In this document: piece after piece, positions 1 through 6,153 of the stretch
Numbering within the stretch: position 1 is the stretch's first letter
Layout of the letters: each line of letters starts with the position of its first letter
Source of the DNA: Microcaldota archaeon
GTDB taxonomy: Archaea; Micrarchaeota; Micrarchaeia; Anstonellales; Bilamarchaeaceae
Reading direction: 5' to 3'
DNA length: 8,398 nucleotides
NCBI GenBank assembly: GCA_018813445.1
Contig: JAHJBR010000064.1
Coordinates: 1 to 8,398, forward strand
The notes under the pieces: generated by a model
The model's database searches: none
What the model was told of the DNA's origin: nothing
What the model saw: only the letters and a program-made list of their open reading frames with translations
Program-made: the position numbers and the translations under genes

Positions 1-678
1 AGCAATAGTCGATTTCTCAACCGCATCTGGAAATCGCTCATGCCAAACCGCCAGTTCTTGGACAAATTTGCTTAATTCTTTGTAGAACACAATGACCTGT
101 TTCTGAAGGGCATTGGTGAGTCTAGCCTCTTTGTCAAACAGATTAACAAATATTTTTTTAATGCCTGTTAGTTCGAGGACCAAAATGCTGGCCAATGATG
201 CCCCACCTATATTAGACGCAATATTCGTTGGTAGTAATCCACGAACATCTGCCAAAACTGCTGCAATCCCAACAGCAAAGGCAGCAATACTTGCTAATCC
301 AAGAAGAGAGTATATCTTGTTAGCTGAAGAGTAAACCACCTTTAAATAATTAGTTGCTTCGGATTTATCTATATGAATTTGATCTCCCAACCTATCCCTA
401 TCAGATCGGCATTCATCTAAAAGATTTTGTTTATTTGGTTCGAAATCATTGCCAGCTCCGAACTTTTTTATGGATTTTCTTACTTCACTAGCTGTATTTG
501 AATATTTTGGGGTACACGTATTTCCAAGTTTACTTACTCTTTCTTGTAATTTTAGAACTCTTTCACCCAAGAATACAAGCTGCCATCTTTGCCTTGTAAA
601 TACAGAAGGACAGGCATTTGCCATCAACATATCTTTTGGAAATGCATGCTGTTTTGCCAAAATACTATGAGAATTCAT
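1..678 (-). CDS. Unrecognised membrane-hairpin protein, C-terminus cut by window edge
   Basis: An uninterrupted minus-strand frame gives 226 codons from ATG at 678 to the first base of the window with no stop, so the gene is partial at its 3' end. A GGTGAT ribosome site lies just upstream of the ATG and a TATA-like ATTTATAAAT lies at 711-720, which supports this start. The N-terminal half (about residues 1-115) is soluble and charged, with a possible helix around 38-52. A hydrophobic hairpin follows at about 122-144 and 152-170, then an amphipathic charged helix to the edge. I do not recognise the family. The layout (soluble domain, two membrane segments close together, helical tail) resembles the next gene upstream, so the two may be related or work together; this is inference, as the sequences show no obvious identity. 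Coding is convincing because the frame stays open for 678 bases with a good start region. Confidence 0.75.
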   Translation of the reverse strand, partial: MNSHSILAKQHAFPKDMLMANACPSVFTRQRWQLVFLGERVLKLQERVSKLGNTCTPKYSNTASEVRKSIKKFGAGNDFEPNKQNLLDECRSDRDRLGDQIHIDKSEATNYLKVVYSSANKIYSLLGLASIAAFAVGIAAVLADVRGLLPTNIASNIGGASLASILVLELTGIKKIFVNLFDKEARLTNALQKQVIVFYKELSKFVQELAVWHERFPDAVEKSTIA

Positions 679-710
679 TAAATCACCACAATATATTATA
701 GTATACAACA

Positions 711-720
711 ATTTATAAAT
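711..720 (-). promoter_or_regulatory. TATA-like box for the left-edge membrane protein gene
   Basis: ATTTATAAAT sits 33-42 bp upstream of the ATG at 678. That spacing fits an archaeal promoter giving a short leader that contains the GGTGAT site. It lies in the 51-bp gap after the stop of the gene at 730-1299, so the two genes may have separate promoters. Confidence 0.45.
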
Positions 721-729
721 ATTGGTAAA

Positions 730-1299
730 TTATGCGCTTGGATGATTTCCCAGAAGGGAATCCAGATCTTTAATGAAGCTGTTTACTGCTGATTCTGCTT
801 TAGATAAAGCATAGGAGATTCTGAATGTTTTTATAGAGGAAATTACAAATATCAAACCGCCTAATGCAAATGCACTTAAACCAGCTCCGATTGTGTTTAC
901 AGAAGTAAGGAAAAAAGGCACTGATCCGAATACTCCTGCGAAAAATGCGCAAGCACCTGCTGCAAGTTTAGTGGCAGAAGATCTGAGATTAGCAGAAATA
1001 TCATAACTTAGCTCTTCTTTGTCTCTTGTAATTGCATTTTTTAGTTCTGAGGTATCACTTTTTAGGTTAGATCTATTAGGGCCATAACCCAATACGTGTA
1101 CAAGCTTTCCAGGAGTAACTAGTTCCCTTTCACTCGGACCCCCATTTTCCCGATCAAACTTAGTGTGCACAAAACGATTACATACCAAGCCCATTATTTT
1201 TTTGCTTTTTTCTGGAAAAGTTCGCCCGCGGAATGATACTGGACGTAAATCATCACAAGTTTTAGTCATTTTTACTACTAATCTATGGTTAATACTCAT
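730..1299 (-). CDS. Unrecognised protein with a C-terminal membrane hairpin
   Basis: This 189-residue protein begins at ATG 1299 with a GGTGTT ribosome site seven bases upstream and a TATA-like ATATAT at about 1326-1334. Residues 1-105 are polar and basic, with Cys15 and Cys40 but no motif I recognise. Residues about 112-133 and 137-156 are two hydrophobic stretches rich in Ala, Gly and Phe, separated by a very short turn, so a membrane hairpin is likely. The last 30 residues form a charged, probably amphipathic helix. There is no signal peptide. A later Met at residue 11 is a possible start, but the ribosome site favours the first. The neighbour on the left has the same general plan. No function can be assigned. 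Confidence 0.7.
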   Translation of the reverse strand: MSINHRLVVKMTKTCDDLRPVSFRGRTFPEKSKKIMGLVCNRFVHTKFDRENGGPSERELVTPGKLVHVLGYGPNRSNLKSDTSELKNAITRDKEELSYDISANLRSSATKLAAGACAFFAGVFGSVPFFLTSVNTIGAGLSAFALGGLIFVISSIKTFRISYALSKAESAVNSFIKDLDSLLGNHPSA

Positions 1300-1324
1300 T
1301 AGAACACCTTTTTATCTGGTATAG

Positions 1325-1352
1325 AGATATATGGGAAATTAATTTTAAATAG
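1325..1352. promoter_or_regulatory. Divergent promoter region between the membrane-protein gene and sufC
   Basis: The region 1300-1420 separates two divergent genes. ATATAT at about 1326-1334 is placed for the minus-strand gene starting at 1299. TTTAAATAG-like sequence at about 1344-1352 is placed for plus-strand sufC transcription starting near 1372. A second candidate, TATTTAAT at 1380-1387, would give a very short leader before the ATG at 1421. These assignments rest on spacing and base composition only. Confidence 0.4.
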
Positions 1353-1420
1353 AATGGTAAATTCTAGTGTAAAGATAGCTATTTAATCAAGAAACAGCAA
1401 AGATAATGCACGGGATAATA

Positions 1421-2152
1421 ATGCTAAAAATTGAAAAACTCAGCGTGAATATCGAAGGAAAACACCTAGTTAATGAAATAAACATGTGTATTAGTGATGG
1501 AGAAATGCATGTAATAATGGGGCCTAATGGAAGCGGAAAAACTACTCTTGCCTATGCGATTGCAGGCCACCCTAAGTATCAAGCTGAAGGAAAAGCATTA
1601 TTGGATAATGAAGATCTGCTTGTGATGAAAGCTGATGAACGGGCAAGAAAAGGAGTATTTTTGGCTTTTCAGAATCCGCCTTCAATAGAAGGAGTGGGAT
1701 TATTGAACCTTATAAGAAAGGCTAGAAATGCTAGGGGAACCGCTTCTCTGGATATAATGAAATTTAGTAAGGAAGTGGAAAAAGATGCAAAAAGCATAAA
1801 ATTTTCTGAGGAAATGCTTTCCCGAGATTTAAATGTTGGGCTTTCTGGAGGAGAAAAAAGAAAAAGCGAGGTTATCCAGATGCTGTCTTTGGATCCAAAG
1901 CTTGCGATATTGGATGAGATTGATTCTGGGTTAGATGTGGATGCGCTCAAGACAGTTGCAAAGGCGATTGAAAAGGCAAAGAATGGAAAGAACATGTTTC
2001 TTATAATAACACATAATGCAAAGCTTCTCAAATACCTTAAACCTGATTTTGTGCACATAATGGTTGATGGAAGGATTGTAAAGAGTGGAGATGCTGGACT
2101 TTCGCAGGAAATTGAGAAAAAAGGGTATGAGTGGATTAAGGAAATCAGATAG
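1421..2152 (+). CDS. sufC: SufC, ABC-type ATPase of Fe-S cluster assembly
   Basis: SufC is the cytosolic ATPase that drives the SufB/SufD scaffold during Fe-S cluster assembly. Numbered from the upstream ATG at 1406, the protein shows Walker A GPNGSGKT (39-46), the Q-loop with FQNPPSIEGVG (88-98, characteristic of SufC rather than transporters), the signature LSGGE (146-150), Walker B LAILDE (166-171), the D-loop SGLD and the switch histidine in ITH (203). The length is normal for the family. I prefer ATG 1421 because the protein then begins MLKIEKL, as SufC proteins usually do, and GGGAT lies a few bases upstream; ATG 1406 would add five residues. It is the first gene of an operon with sufS (18-bp gap) and sufU. 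SufB and SufD, its usual partners, are not next to it and must be elsewhere if the system is complete. Confidence 0.96.
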   Translation: MLKIEKLSVNIEGKHLVNEINMCISDGEMHVIMGPNGSGKTTLAYAIAGHPKYQAEGKALLDNEDLLVMKADERARKGVFLAFQNPPSIEGVGLLNLIRKARNARGTASLDIMKFSKEVEKDAKSIKFSEEMLSRDLNVGLSGGEKRKSEVIQMLSLDPKLAILDEIDSGLDVDALKTVAKAIEKAKNGKNMFLIITHNAKLLKYLKPDFVHIMVDGRIVKSGDAGLSQEIEKKGYEWIKEIR

Positions 2153-2170
2153 AATGCGGGGCGAAATGCA

Positions 2171-3385
2171 ATGATTGATGTTGAAAAAATAAAAAAAGAT
2201 TTTCCTATTTTGGAAAGAAAAGTGAATGGAAAGCGTTTAGTCTATTTAGATAATGCGGCAACCACTCAGAAACCTAGGCAAGTCATTGATGCGGTTGTTG
2301 ACTATTATTCAAATTATAATGCGAATGTGCATCGTGGATTGCATACGCTTGCAGAAGAGGCCACTATTGCATATGATGAAGTTAGAAAAAAGGTTGCAAA
2401 ATTCATAAATGCAAAACCAGAGGAAATAATTTTCACAAAGAATAGTACAGAAGCTCTCAACCTGATTATGTATGCGTACGGAATGAGCAATGTGAGTGCT
2501 GGTGAAAAATTAGTTACCACTATTATGGATCATCACAGTAGTTTTGTGCCATTACAAATTCTTGCAAAAAGGAAAAACGCGAAGTTTGAAATTATGGATG
2601 TGGATAAGGAAGGGGAAATTCCAGAAAAGGAATATGAAAAGCTAGAAAATGCAAAGATTGCAAGTGTTGTTCATGCATCCAATGTAACTGGAACAATAAA
2701 TGACATTGCAAGCATGAGTAAAATTGTGCATGAAGGAGACGGTGTATTTATTGCTGATGGAAGCCAAAGTGTTCCGCATATGAAAATTGATGTGAAAAAA
2801 TTGGATATTGATTTTCTTGCATTTACTGGACATAAGATGCTTGCACCTATGGGCGTAGGAGTATTATATGGGAAAAAAGAATTATTGGAAAAAATGCAGC
2901 CTTTCCTTTATGGCGGTGATATGATTCTAGAGGTGCATGAAAAGGAAAGCAAATGGGCAGAAATACCGGCTAAATTCGAAGCTGGAACTCCGAATGTGGA
3001 AGGAGTTATTGGGCTTGGAGCTGCTATTGATTATTTGGAAAAATTAGGAATGGATAATGTAAGAAAGCATGATATTGCGATTACTAGGTATTGTATGGAT
3101 GAATTGGGAAAAATCAGGGAAGTTAGAATTCTTGGTCCTGAAAACCCTGAGAAAAGAACCGCATTGGTTGGATTTGAGATGAAAGGAGTGCATCCGCATG
3201 ATATTGCACAGGTTCTTGATTCAGAAGGAATAGCAATAAGGGCAGGGCATCATTGTGCTCAACCTTTGCACGAACGTGCAGGTGTAATTGCAACTGCAAG
3301 AGCCAGCTTTTACATTTATAACTCTAAAGAGGATGTTGATGCTCTTTGCAATGCATTGGAAAAAGCACAGAAACTTTTTGCGTGA
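2171..3385 (+). CDS. sufS: SufS-type cysteine desulfurase (PLP enzyme)
   Basis: SufS converts cysteine to alanine and passes the released sulfur, as persulfide on its own cysteine, to a scaffold protein. The 404 residues match the usual length of class II desulfurases. Visible features: N-terminal VYLDNAATTQKP (24-35); the His pair in MDHHSSFVP (119-127); the PLP-contact region IADGSQS (194-200); the PLP-binding lysine in TGHKM (Lys222); GTPN (272-275); and the catalytic cysteine in RAGHHCAQP (Cys362). The C-terminal RASFYIYN holds the arginine that usually binds the substrate carboxylate. The motif around Cys362 is the short-loop SufS type, which depends on a separate acceptor such as SufU. 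That acceptor is the next gene, starting four bases after this stop. Together with SufC this makes a C-S-U order. Confidence 0.96.
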   Translation: MIDVEKIKKDFPILERKVNGKRLVYLDNAATTQKPRQVIDAVVDYYSNYNANVHRGLHTLAEEATIAYDEVRKKVAKFINAKPEEIIFTKNSTEALNLIMYAYGMSNVSAGEKLVTTIMDHHSSFVPLQILAKRKNAKFEIMDVDKEGEIPEKEYEKLENAKIASVVHASNVTGTINDIASMSKIVHEGDGVFIADGSQSVPHMKIDVKKLDIDFLAFTGHKMLAPMGVGVLYGKKELLEKMQPFLYGGDMILEVHEKESKWAEIPAKFEAGTPNVEGVIGLGAAIDYLEKLGMDNVRKHDIAITRYCMDELGKIREVRILGPENPEKRTALVGFEMKGVHPHDIAQVLDSEGIAIRAGHHCAQPLHERAGVIATARASFYIYNSKEDVDALCNALEKAQKLFA

Positions 3386-3389
3386 TCCT

Positions 3390-3767
3390 ATGGACATTTA
3401 TATGGAAAGAATTGTAGAGCTTCTTAAGAATCCACTCAATAAAGGGGAAATTGATGATGCAGAGATAAAAAAAACAGATTACAATCCATCCTGCGGAGAC
3501 ATGATAAGAGTATTTGCAAAAGTAAATGAGGGTAAAATAAAGGATATAAAATTCCAGGGACAGGGGTGCGCAATAAGTATTGCTTCAGCTTCTCTTCTAA
3601 CTGAGTATGTGAAAGGAAAAAATCTTGAAGAAGTGGAGAAAATGGGGCAAAATGAGATGCTTGAAATTCTTGGTTTGGATTTGAGTAAAAATCCATCTAG
3701 AATAAAATGCGCCATGCTTGCGCTAATTGTTTTGAAAAAAGGGATAACTGACCTAGGAAAGAGTTGA
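3390..3767 (+). CDS. sufU: SufU/IscU-like Fe-S scaffold or sulfur acceptor
   Basis: This 125-residue protein belongs to the IscU/SufU fold, which receives persulfide sulfur from the desulfurase and acts as scaffold or sulfur transfer protein. Three ligand cysteines and the aspartate are present: NPSCGD (Cys35, Asp37), GQGCAIS (Cys60) and RIKCAM (Cys107). The third cysteine is preceded by lysine, as in SufU, not histidine as in IscU. The Cys60-Cys107 spacing (47) is close to E. coli IscU (43) and well below B. subtilis SufU (62), so most of the SufU-specific insertion is absent. ATG 3390 is chosen because GTGAT overlaps the sufS stop just upstream; ATG 3402 is an alternative. The frame is open further upstream, but that part overlaps sufS and is unlikely to be translated. 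It is the last gene of the operon. Confidence 0.93.
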   Translation: MDIYMERIVELLKNPLNKGEIDDAEIKKTDYNPSCGDMIRVFAKVNEGKIKDIKFQGQGCAISIASASLLTEYVKGKNLEEVEKMGQNEMLEILGLDLSKNPSRIKCAMLALIVLKKGITDLGKS

Positions 3768-3780
3768 ATTTTAATAAAAT

Positions 3781-3800
3781 AAATAAAAGAAAAAAAATTA
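3781..3800 (-). terminator. T-run terminator after the VWA gene
   Basis: The 35-bp gap between the convergent sufU and VWA stops is almost pure A on the plus strand, giving minus-strand RNA with runs of U, including eight in a row. This fits archaeal intrinsic termination for the minus-strand gene. No matching T-run serves sufU in the gap. Confidence 0.5.
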
Positions 3801-3802
3801 AA

Positions 3803-4492
3803 TCAGATTAGTCTTCTTGAGAAGAATAATCCTCCAAGCAGAGGCACTAAAAGTGCAGCAGCCGGAACACAGCAAAGATCATCAGTACCCAATGCTTGTG
3901 AGAATGCCTGTTTAAGTTCAAGCTCGTCCCCAGCACCATAATATTTCCCTCCTCCTTGGGTTACTGAATCTGAAACTGTCTGTTCACCAGATGCGCTTAA
4001 AGCAAATCCAACCACTTTCACTTCTACTCCAGATGCTTGAGCAGAACTAACTGCAGTAGTCACATCGCTTGAGTAGCCGCAAGTCTCTTCTCCATCAGTA
4101 AGGACAAGCATTTGTGCTCCATTTCCTACACTTTTTATATAGGTTGTCCCTTCGATTATTGAGTTTGCAATTGGAGTTGAGTATGAGGCACTTATGCCTT
4201 GTATCTGGTTCCTAAGTGTTGCTTTATCCATAGTGAATGTTGTCCAAACACTTATTGCGCCTGAGTTCGGGTCACCGCCGCTGTCGCAGTCGGTATATAC
4301 CATTAATGCTATTGAATCAGAGTATGAATCTACTGTTTCCAAAGCTACTTGCTTCGCGGTTTCCAGCTTTGTCTGTCCAGAAGGGAGCGTGTCGTCCATG
4401 CTTCCAGAAGCATCTATAATCAGCAGGAGAGGCTTTGCCCACACCATGCTGCTTAATACTAACAATCCTAAAATCAGATTTCTCATCTTCAT
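3803..4492 (-). CDS. Exported von Willebrand factor A domain protein with C-terminal membrane anchor
   Basis: The protein has 229 residues. Residues 1-19 form a signal peptide or N-terminal membrane segment (basic MKMR, hydrophobic core, ending VWA). The VWA domain follows directly: the metal-ion-dependent adhesion site is complete, with DASGS (Asp27, Ser29, Ser31), Thr106 in STPIA and Asp133 in LTDGEE. Such domains bind a divalent metal and a protein ligand. Residues about 209-224 are hydrophobic and followed by SRRLI, so the domain is probably held on the outer face of the membrane. A Cys-Cys pair (207-208) sits at the membrane boundary; Cys69 and Cys138 could form a disulfide. The start at 4492 has GGTG upstream and a TATA-like box at 4521-4530; Met3 is an alternative. 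The ligand is unknown, and no AAA/MoxR partner lies nearby. The gene stands alone, convergent with sufU. Confidence 0.88.
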   Translation of the reverse strand: MKMRNLILGLLVLSSMVWAKPLLLIIDASGSMDDTLPSGQTKLETAKQVALETVDSYSDSIALMVYTDCDSGGDPNSGAISVWTTFTMDKATLRNQIQGISASYSTPIANSIIEGTTYIKSVGNGAQMLVLTDGEETCGYSSDVTTAVSSAQASGVEVKVVGFALSASGEQTVSDSVTQGGGKYYGAGDELELKQAFSQALGTDDLCCVPAAALLVPLLGGLFFSRRLI

Positions 4493-4520
4493 TCTTTCAC
4501 CGCGTTTATTTCAACCACTT

Positions 4521-4530
4521 AATTTAAAAA
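4521..4530 (-). promoter_or_regulatory. TATA-like box of the VWA gene
   Basis: On the minus strand this reads TTTTTAAATT, 29-38 bp upstream of the ATG at 4492. This spacing would give a leader of only a few bases, just reaching the GGTG site at 4498-4501. Confidence 0.45.
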
Positions 4531-4596
4531 TTTAGTCATAGGCTCGATGAATTGGGAAAAATAGAAAATTGCAACAATCGTTTTACTACGGCAAAG

Positions 4597-4606
4597 AAAG
4601 AAAAAT
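4597..4606 (-). terminator. T-rich terminator of tRNA-Gly
   Basis: Directly after the discriminator base of tRNA-Gly, the minus strand reads ATTTTTCTTT. A T-run immediately downstream of a tRNA is the expected archaeal termination signal. Confidence 0.55.
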
Positions 4607-4714
4607 TGCGATCGCCGGGGATTTCAGCTCTTATTCCTTATTTAGGAATCAGAAGCATTTGAACCCGGGTCCCAAGCTTGGAAGGCTTGAATCCTACCGC
4701 TAGACTACGATCGC
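4607..4714 (-). tRNA. tRNA-Gly(UCC) with a T-loop intron
   Basis: The cloverleaf can be drawn completely. The acceptor GCGATCG pairs with CGATCGC; the D-arm is GTCT/GGAT around AGCGGTA; the anticodon stem CAAGC/GCTTG closes loop CTTCCAA, giving anticodon UCC (4680-4682). The T-stem CCGGG/CCCGG is split by an intron inside its loop. The discriminator base is A (4607), and G1-C72, C2-G71 and A73 fit glycine identity. No CCA is encoded. Exon 1 is 4658-4714, the intron 4621-4657 (37 nt) and exon 2 4607-4620. Removing the intron gives a T-loop TTCAAAC and a 71-nt tRNA including the discriminator. It lies 52 bp downstream of tRNA-Leu on the same strand and may be co-transcribed with it. Without allowing for the T-loop intron, a standard search could miss this gene. 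Confidence 0.93.
4621..4657 (-). other. tRNA-Gly intron at position 59/60
   Basis: The exon-intron boundaries form a textbook BHB. The outer helix is T-stem CCGGG/CCCGG. The central 4-bp helix is TTCA (exon) with TGAA (intron). The 3-nt bulges are AAT and ATC. The inner helix is GCTT/GAGC. Cutting after the second base of each bulge releases 37 nt. The intron core is a 6-bp hairpin, ATTCCT/AGGAAT, with loop AAATA. An AAAT repeat at both ends makes the exact cut ambiguous from sequence alone; the BHB geometry fixes it. Confidence 0.9.
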
Positions 4715-4741
4715 AGTAATATGTTTTTCTTTTCGTAAACG

Positions 4742-4764
4742 TTTTCTTTTTACTAAAAAGAAAA
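4742..4764 (-). terminator. Perfect 10-bp inverted repeat with T-run after tRNA-Leu
   Basis: TTTTCTTTTT and AAAAAGAAAA flank a 3-bp centre. On the minus strand, the T-rich arm comes first, directly after tRNA-Leu, so it would serve as a T-run terminator. The A-rich arm is then upstream of tRNA-Gly and could also form part of its promoter region. Confidence 0.4.
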
Positions 4765-4766
4765 TT

Positions 4767-4892
4767 TGCAGGGAGCAAGATTGTCAGCTTGCTGGCAATT
4801 TTTGTCGCCAGACAAAAGCTTTTGAACTTGCGCAGCTGCTAGAGCACCAACCCCTCAAGCTGGCGCGTTTGACCGGTCTCCGCCATCCCTGC
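4767..4892 (-). tRNA. tRNA-Leu(GAG) with a T-loop intron
   Basis: The acceptor GCAGGGA pairs with TCCCTGC. The D-arm contains the AGACCGGTCAAA stretch typical of class II tRNAs. The anticodon stem CCAGC/GTTGG closes loop TTGAGGG, giving anticodon GAG (4854-4856), which reads CUU/CUC. A long variable arm with TGCT/AGCA confirms a leucine-type (class II) tRNA, and the discriminator is A (4767). The T-stem GCAAG/CTTGC is interrupted in its loop by a 40-nt intron (4781-4820). Exon 1 is 4821-4892 and exon 2 4767-4780; the mature RNA is 86 nt with T-loop TTCAAAT. No CCA is encoded. It lies about 110 bp downstream of rpoD on the same strand, after a terminator, so it probably has its own promoter; a weak TATA-like sequence occurs near 4931-4940. 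Confidence 0.93.
4781..4820 (-). other. tRNA-Leu intron at position 59/60
   Basis: The intron lies between bulges AAA and AAT next to T-stem GCAAG/CTTGC. The inner helix is GCTT/AAGC, and CTGGC/GCCAG forms the core hairpin. The central helix TTCA/TGAC has three of four pairs, so the BHB is slightly relaxed. The sequence is nearly identical to the tRNA-Ser T-loop intron at 7660-7700: the first 14 and last 18 bases match exactly. Confidence 0.88.
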
Positions 4893-4979
4893 ATGTTAAT
4901 AGGTTTACATCTAATGTATGTTTGAGTCCTATATGTAAATGTAAGTTCATCTAAAGAAAATGAACCGAATAAGATTACG

Positions 4980-4998
4980 AAAAAAGAATTTAAAAAGA
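4980..4998 (-). terminator. T-run terminator of the ribosomal protein/rpoD operon
   Basis: Just after the rpoD stop, the minus strand carries two T-runs, CTTTTT and CTTTTTT, separated by AAAT. This is the usual form of an archaeal intrinsic terminator and marks the operon end before tRNA-Leu. Confidence 0.6.
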
Positions 4999-5001
4999 AT
5001 G

Positions 5002-5586
5002 TTATTTCTTCTTTTTTGCAGCCTTCTCGATTCCCTTTGCAAGTTTTCCCAAATCATCTTCGAGAAGTGAAGCTGCTCTGCGCACAAGATCTTTAGGTTC
5101 TATCTGATGGAATGATTCAACAAAAAAATCCTGACCATCTTCAAGAATCTCATAGTTAGCCATTCCTGCCTGGAATTTTGCGTGTTTTTTTGCAGTTCCA
5201 ACTCTTGCTTTTGCCTCTAAACGGAGTGCTTGTCTTTCACTCAAAGTAGCAATTGGAATTTTCTCTCTTGCAATTTTGATATCTTTATCCTTAGTAGCTA
5301 GTTCCCCAGAAAGTACAGTTTTTGGACCAACAGAGTCTAGAAAAAATACGATTTCTGCATCCTCAGGGATTTTCGGAGGAGTAGTAATTGGAATTAAACC
5401 CATCCTATGTGCAACATATTCATCAAAAAAGTTAGATGTGTTTTCATAAAATGTAACCTCATCTATTGCAAGAACAGGAACGCTGCTCATTATGTAGCGC
5501 CTAATTAAATTTGCAAATGGTGCTTCCACACCTTTCAAGGAAAATTGCATTTTATTGTCTTCCTCTTTGGAGATTTCAATTTTCAT
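5002..5586 (-). CDS. rpoD: RNA polymerase subunit Rpo3 (RpoD), short form without Fe-S domain
   Basis: Rpo3 forms the assembly platform of archaeal RNA polymerase with Rpo11, and matches bacterial alpha and eukaryotic Rpb3. The 194-residue protein has the alpha-like dimerisation start (PFANLIRRYIMSSVPVLAID, 23-42), the VAHRMGLIPI motif (58-67), the LEAKARVG/KHAKFQAG region (123-141) and the C-terminal helix after FFVESFHQ (154-161). Family members usually have about 260 residues with a ferredoxin-like insertion after the HAKW-type motif. Here the chain runs from KHAKFQAGMANYEI almost directly to DGQDFFVESF, so the insertion is absent, and the whole protein has no cysteine. The lysine-rich tail ends KKKK. 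GTG at 5589 directly precedes the preferred ATG 5586, which has GGTG seven bases upstream. It is the last gene of the uS13-uS4-uS11-rpoD operon. Confidence 0.95.
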   Translation of the reverse strand: MKIEISKEEDNKMQFSLKGVEAPFANLIRRYIMSSVPVLAIDEVTFYENTSNFFDEYVAHRMGLIPITTPPKIPEDAEIVFFLDSVGPKTVLSGELATKDKDIKIAREKIPIATLSERQALRLEAKARVGTAKKHAKFQAGMANYEILEDGQDFFVESFHQIEPKDLVRRAASLLEDDLGKLAKGIEKAAKKKK

Positions 5587-5596
5587 CACAACACCA

Positions 5597-6148
5597 TCAA
5601 ACTCTTCTTCCTCTTCTGCCTCCTTTCTTCCTCATGGAATCCGTGGGAATAGGAGTAACATCTTCTATTCTACCGATTCTTATTCCCATTCTTGCAGTTG
5701 CCCTTACAACGGCCTGGGCACCTGAACCTGGTGTTTTAGATTTGTTTCCTCCTGGAGCTCTTATCTTTATATGAACGTGCGTGATTCCTTTATCTTTTAA
5801 TGAGCTTACTACCTTACCTGCGGCCTGCATTGCTGCATAGGGTCTTCCTTCTTCGCGGGCAGATTTAACAATCATACCTCCACTTGCCCAGGCAAGAGTT
5901 TCTGCTCCACTCATATCTGTTGCGGTTATTATTGTATCGTTTTTAGATGAGAATACGTGAATTACTGCGAGTTTTCCTCTTTTTCTTGGATCATGATGTC
6001 TGGGCTTCTCTTCTTTTTTCTCTTCTGCTTTTTCCTCAACTTTTGCTTCCTTAGGTTCATCTGGTTTTTTTTCTTCTACTGGCTTTGCCTTTTCTTTAGG
6101 TTTTTCATCTTTCTTTTCCTCTTTAATTTTCTCTTTTTCTTCAGTCAT
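5597..6148 (-). CDS. rps11: Small-subunit ribosomal protein uS11 with charged N-terminal extension
   Basis: uS11 binds 16S rRNA at the platform of the 30S subunit. The core begins near residue 57 ([21 protein letters not shown]) and includes [13 protein letters not shown] (80-92), [22 protein letters not shown] (123-134), [10 protein letters not shown] and the C-terminal [21 protein letters not shown], all typical of archaeal uS11. About 50 residues in front are almost only Lys, Glu and Pro and are not part of the conserved fold; similar tails occur on uS13 and uS4 here. I chose ATG 6148 because GGATGAT precedes it; ATG 6157, which overlaps the uS4 stop, would add three residues (MIF). Translation is probably coupled to uS4 by the overlap. 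It lies between uS4 and rpoD in the conserved archaeal order. Confidence 0.96.
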   Translation of the reverse strand: MTEEKEKIKEEKKDEKPKEKAKPVEEKKPDEPKEAKVEEKAEEKKEEKPRHHDPRKRGKLAVIHVFSSKNDTIITATDMSGAETLAWASGGMIVKSAREEGRPYAAMQAAGKVVSSLKDKGITHVHIKIRAPGGNKSKTPGSGAQAVVRATARMGIRIGRIEDVTPIPTDSMRKKGGRRGRRV

Positions 6149-6153
6149 AAAAA

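Noticed and set aside
113..670. Two 73-codon plus-strand open frames (113-334, 449-670)
   Set aside because: Both lie opposite a 226-codon minus-strand frame that has a start, a ribosome site and a TATA box, and the plus-strand translations show no features.
3288..3389. Upstream extension of sufU to an ATG at 3288
   Set aside because: It would overlap sufS by about 100 bases in another frame and adds residues with no counterpart in SufU or IscU; a ribosome site lies right before 3390.
4742..4764. Terminal inverted repeat of a mobile element
   Set aside because: The two 10-bp arms are only 3 bp apart and are simple A/T runs with one C/G. No transposase is nearby. A terminator explains it better.
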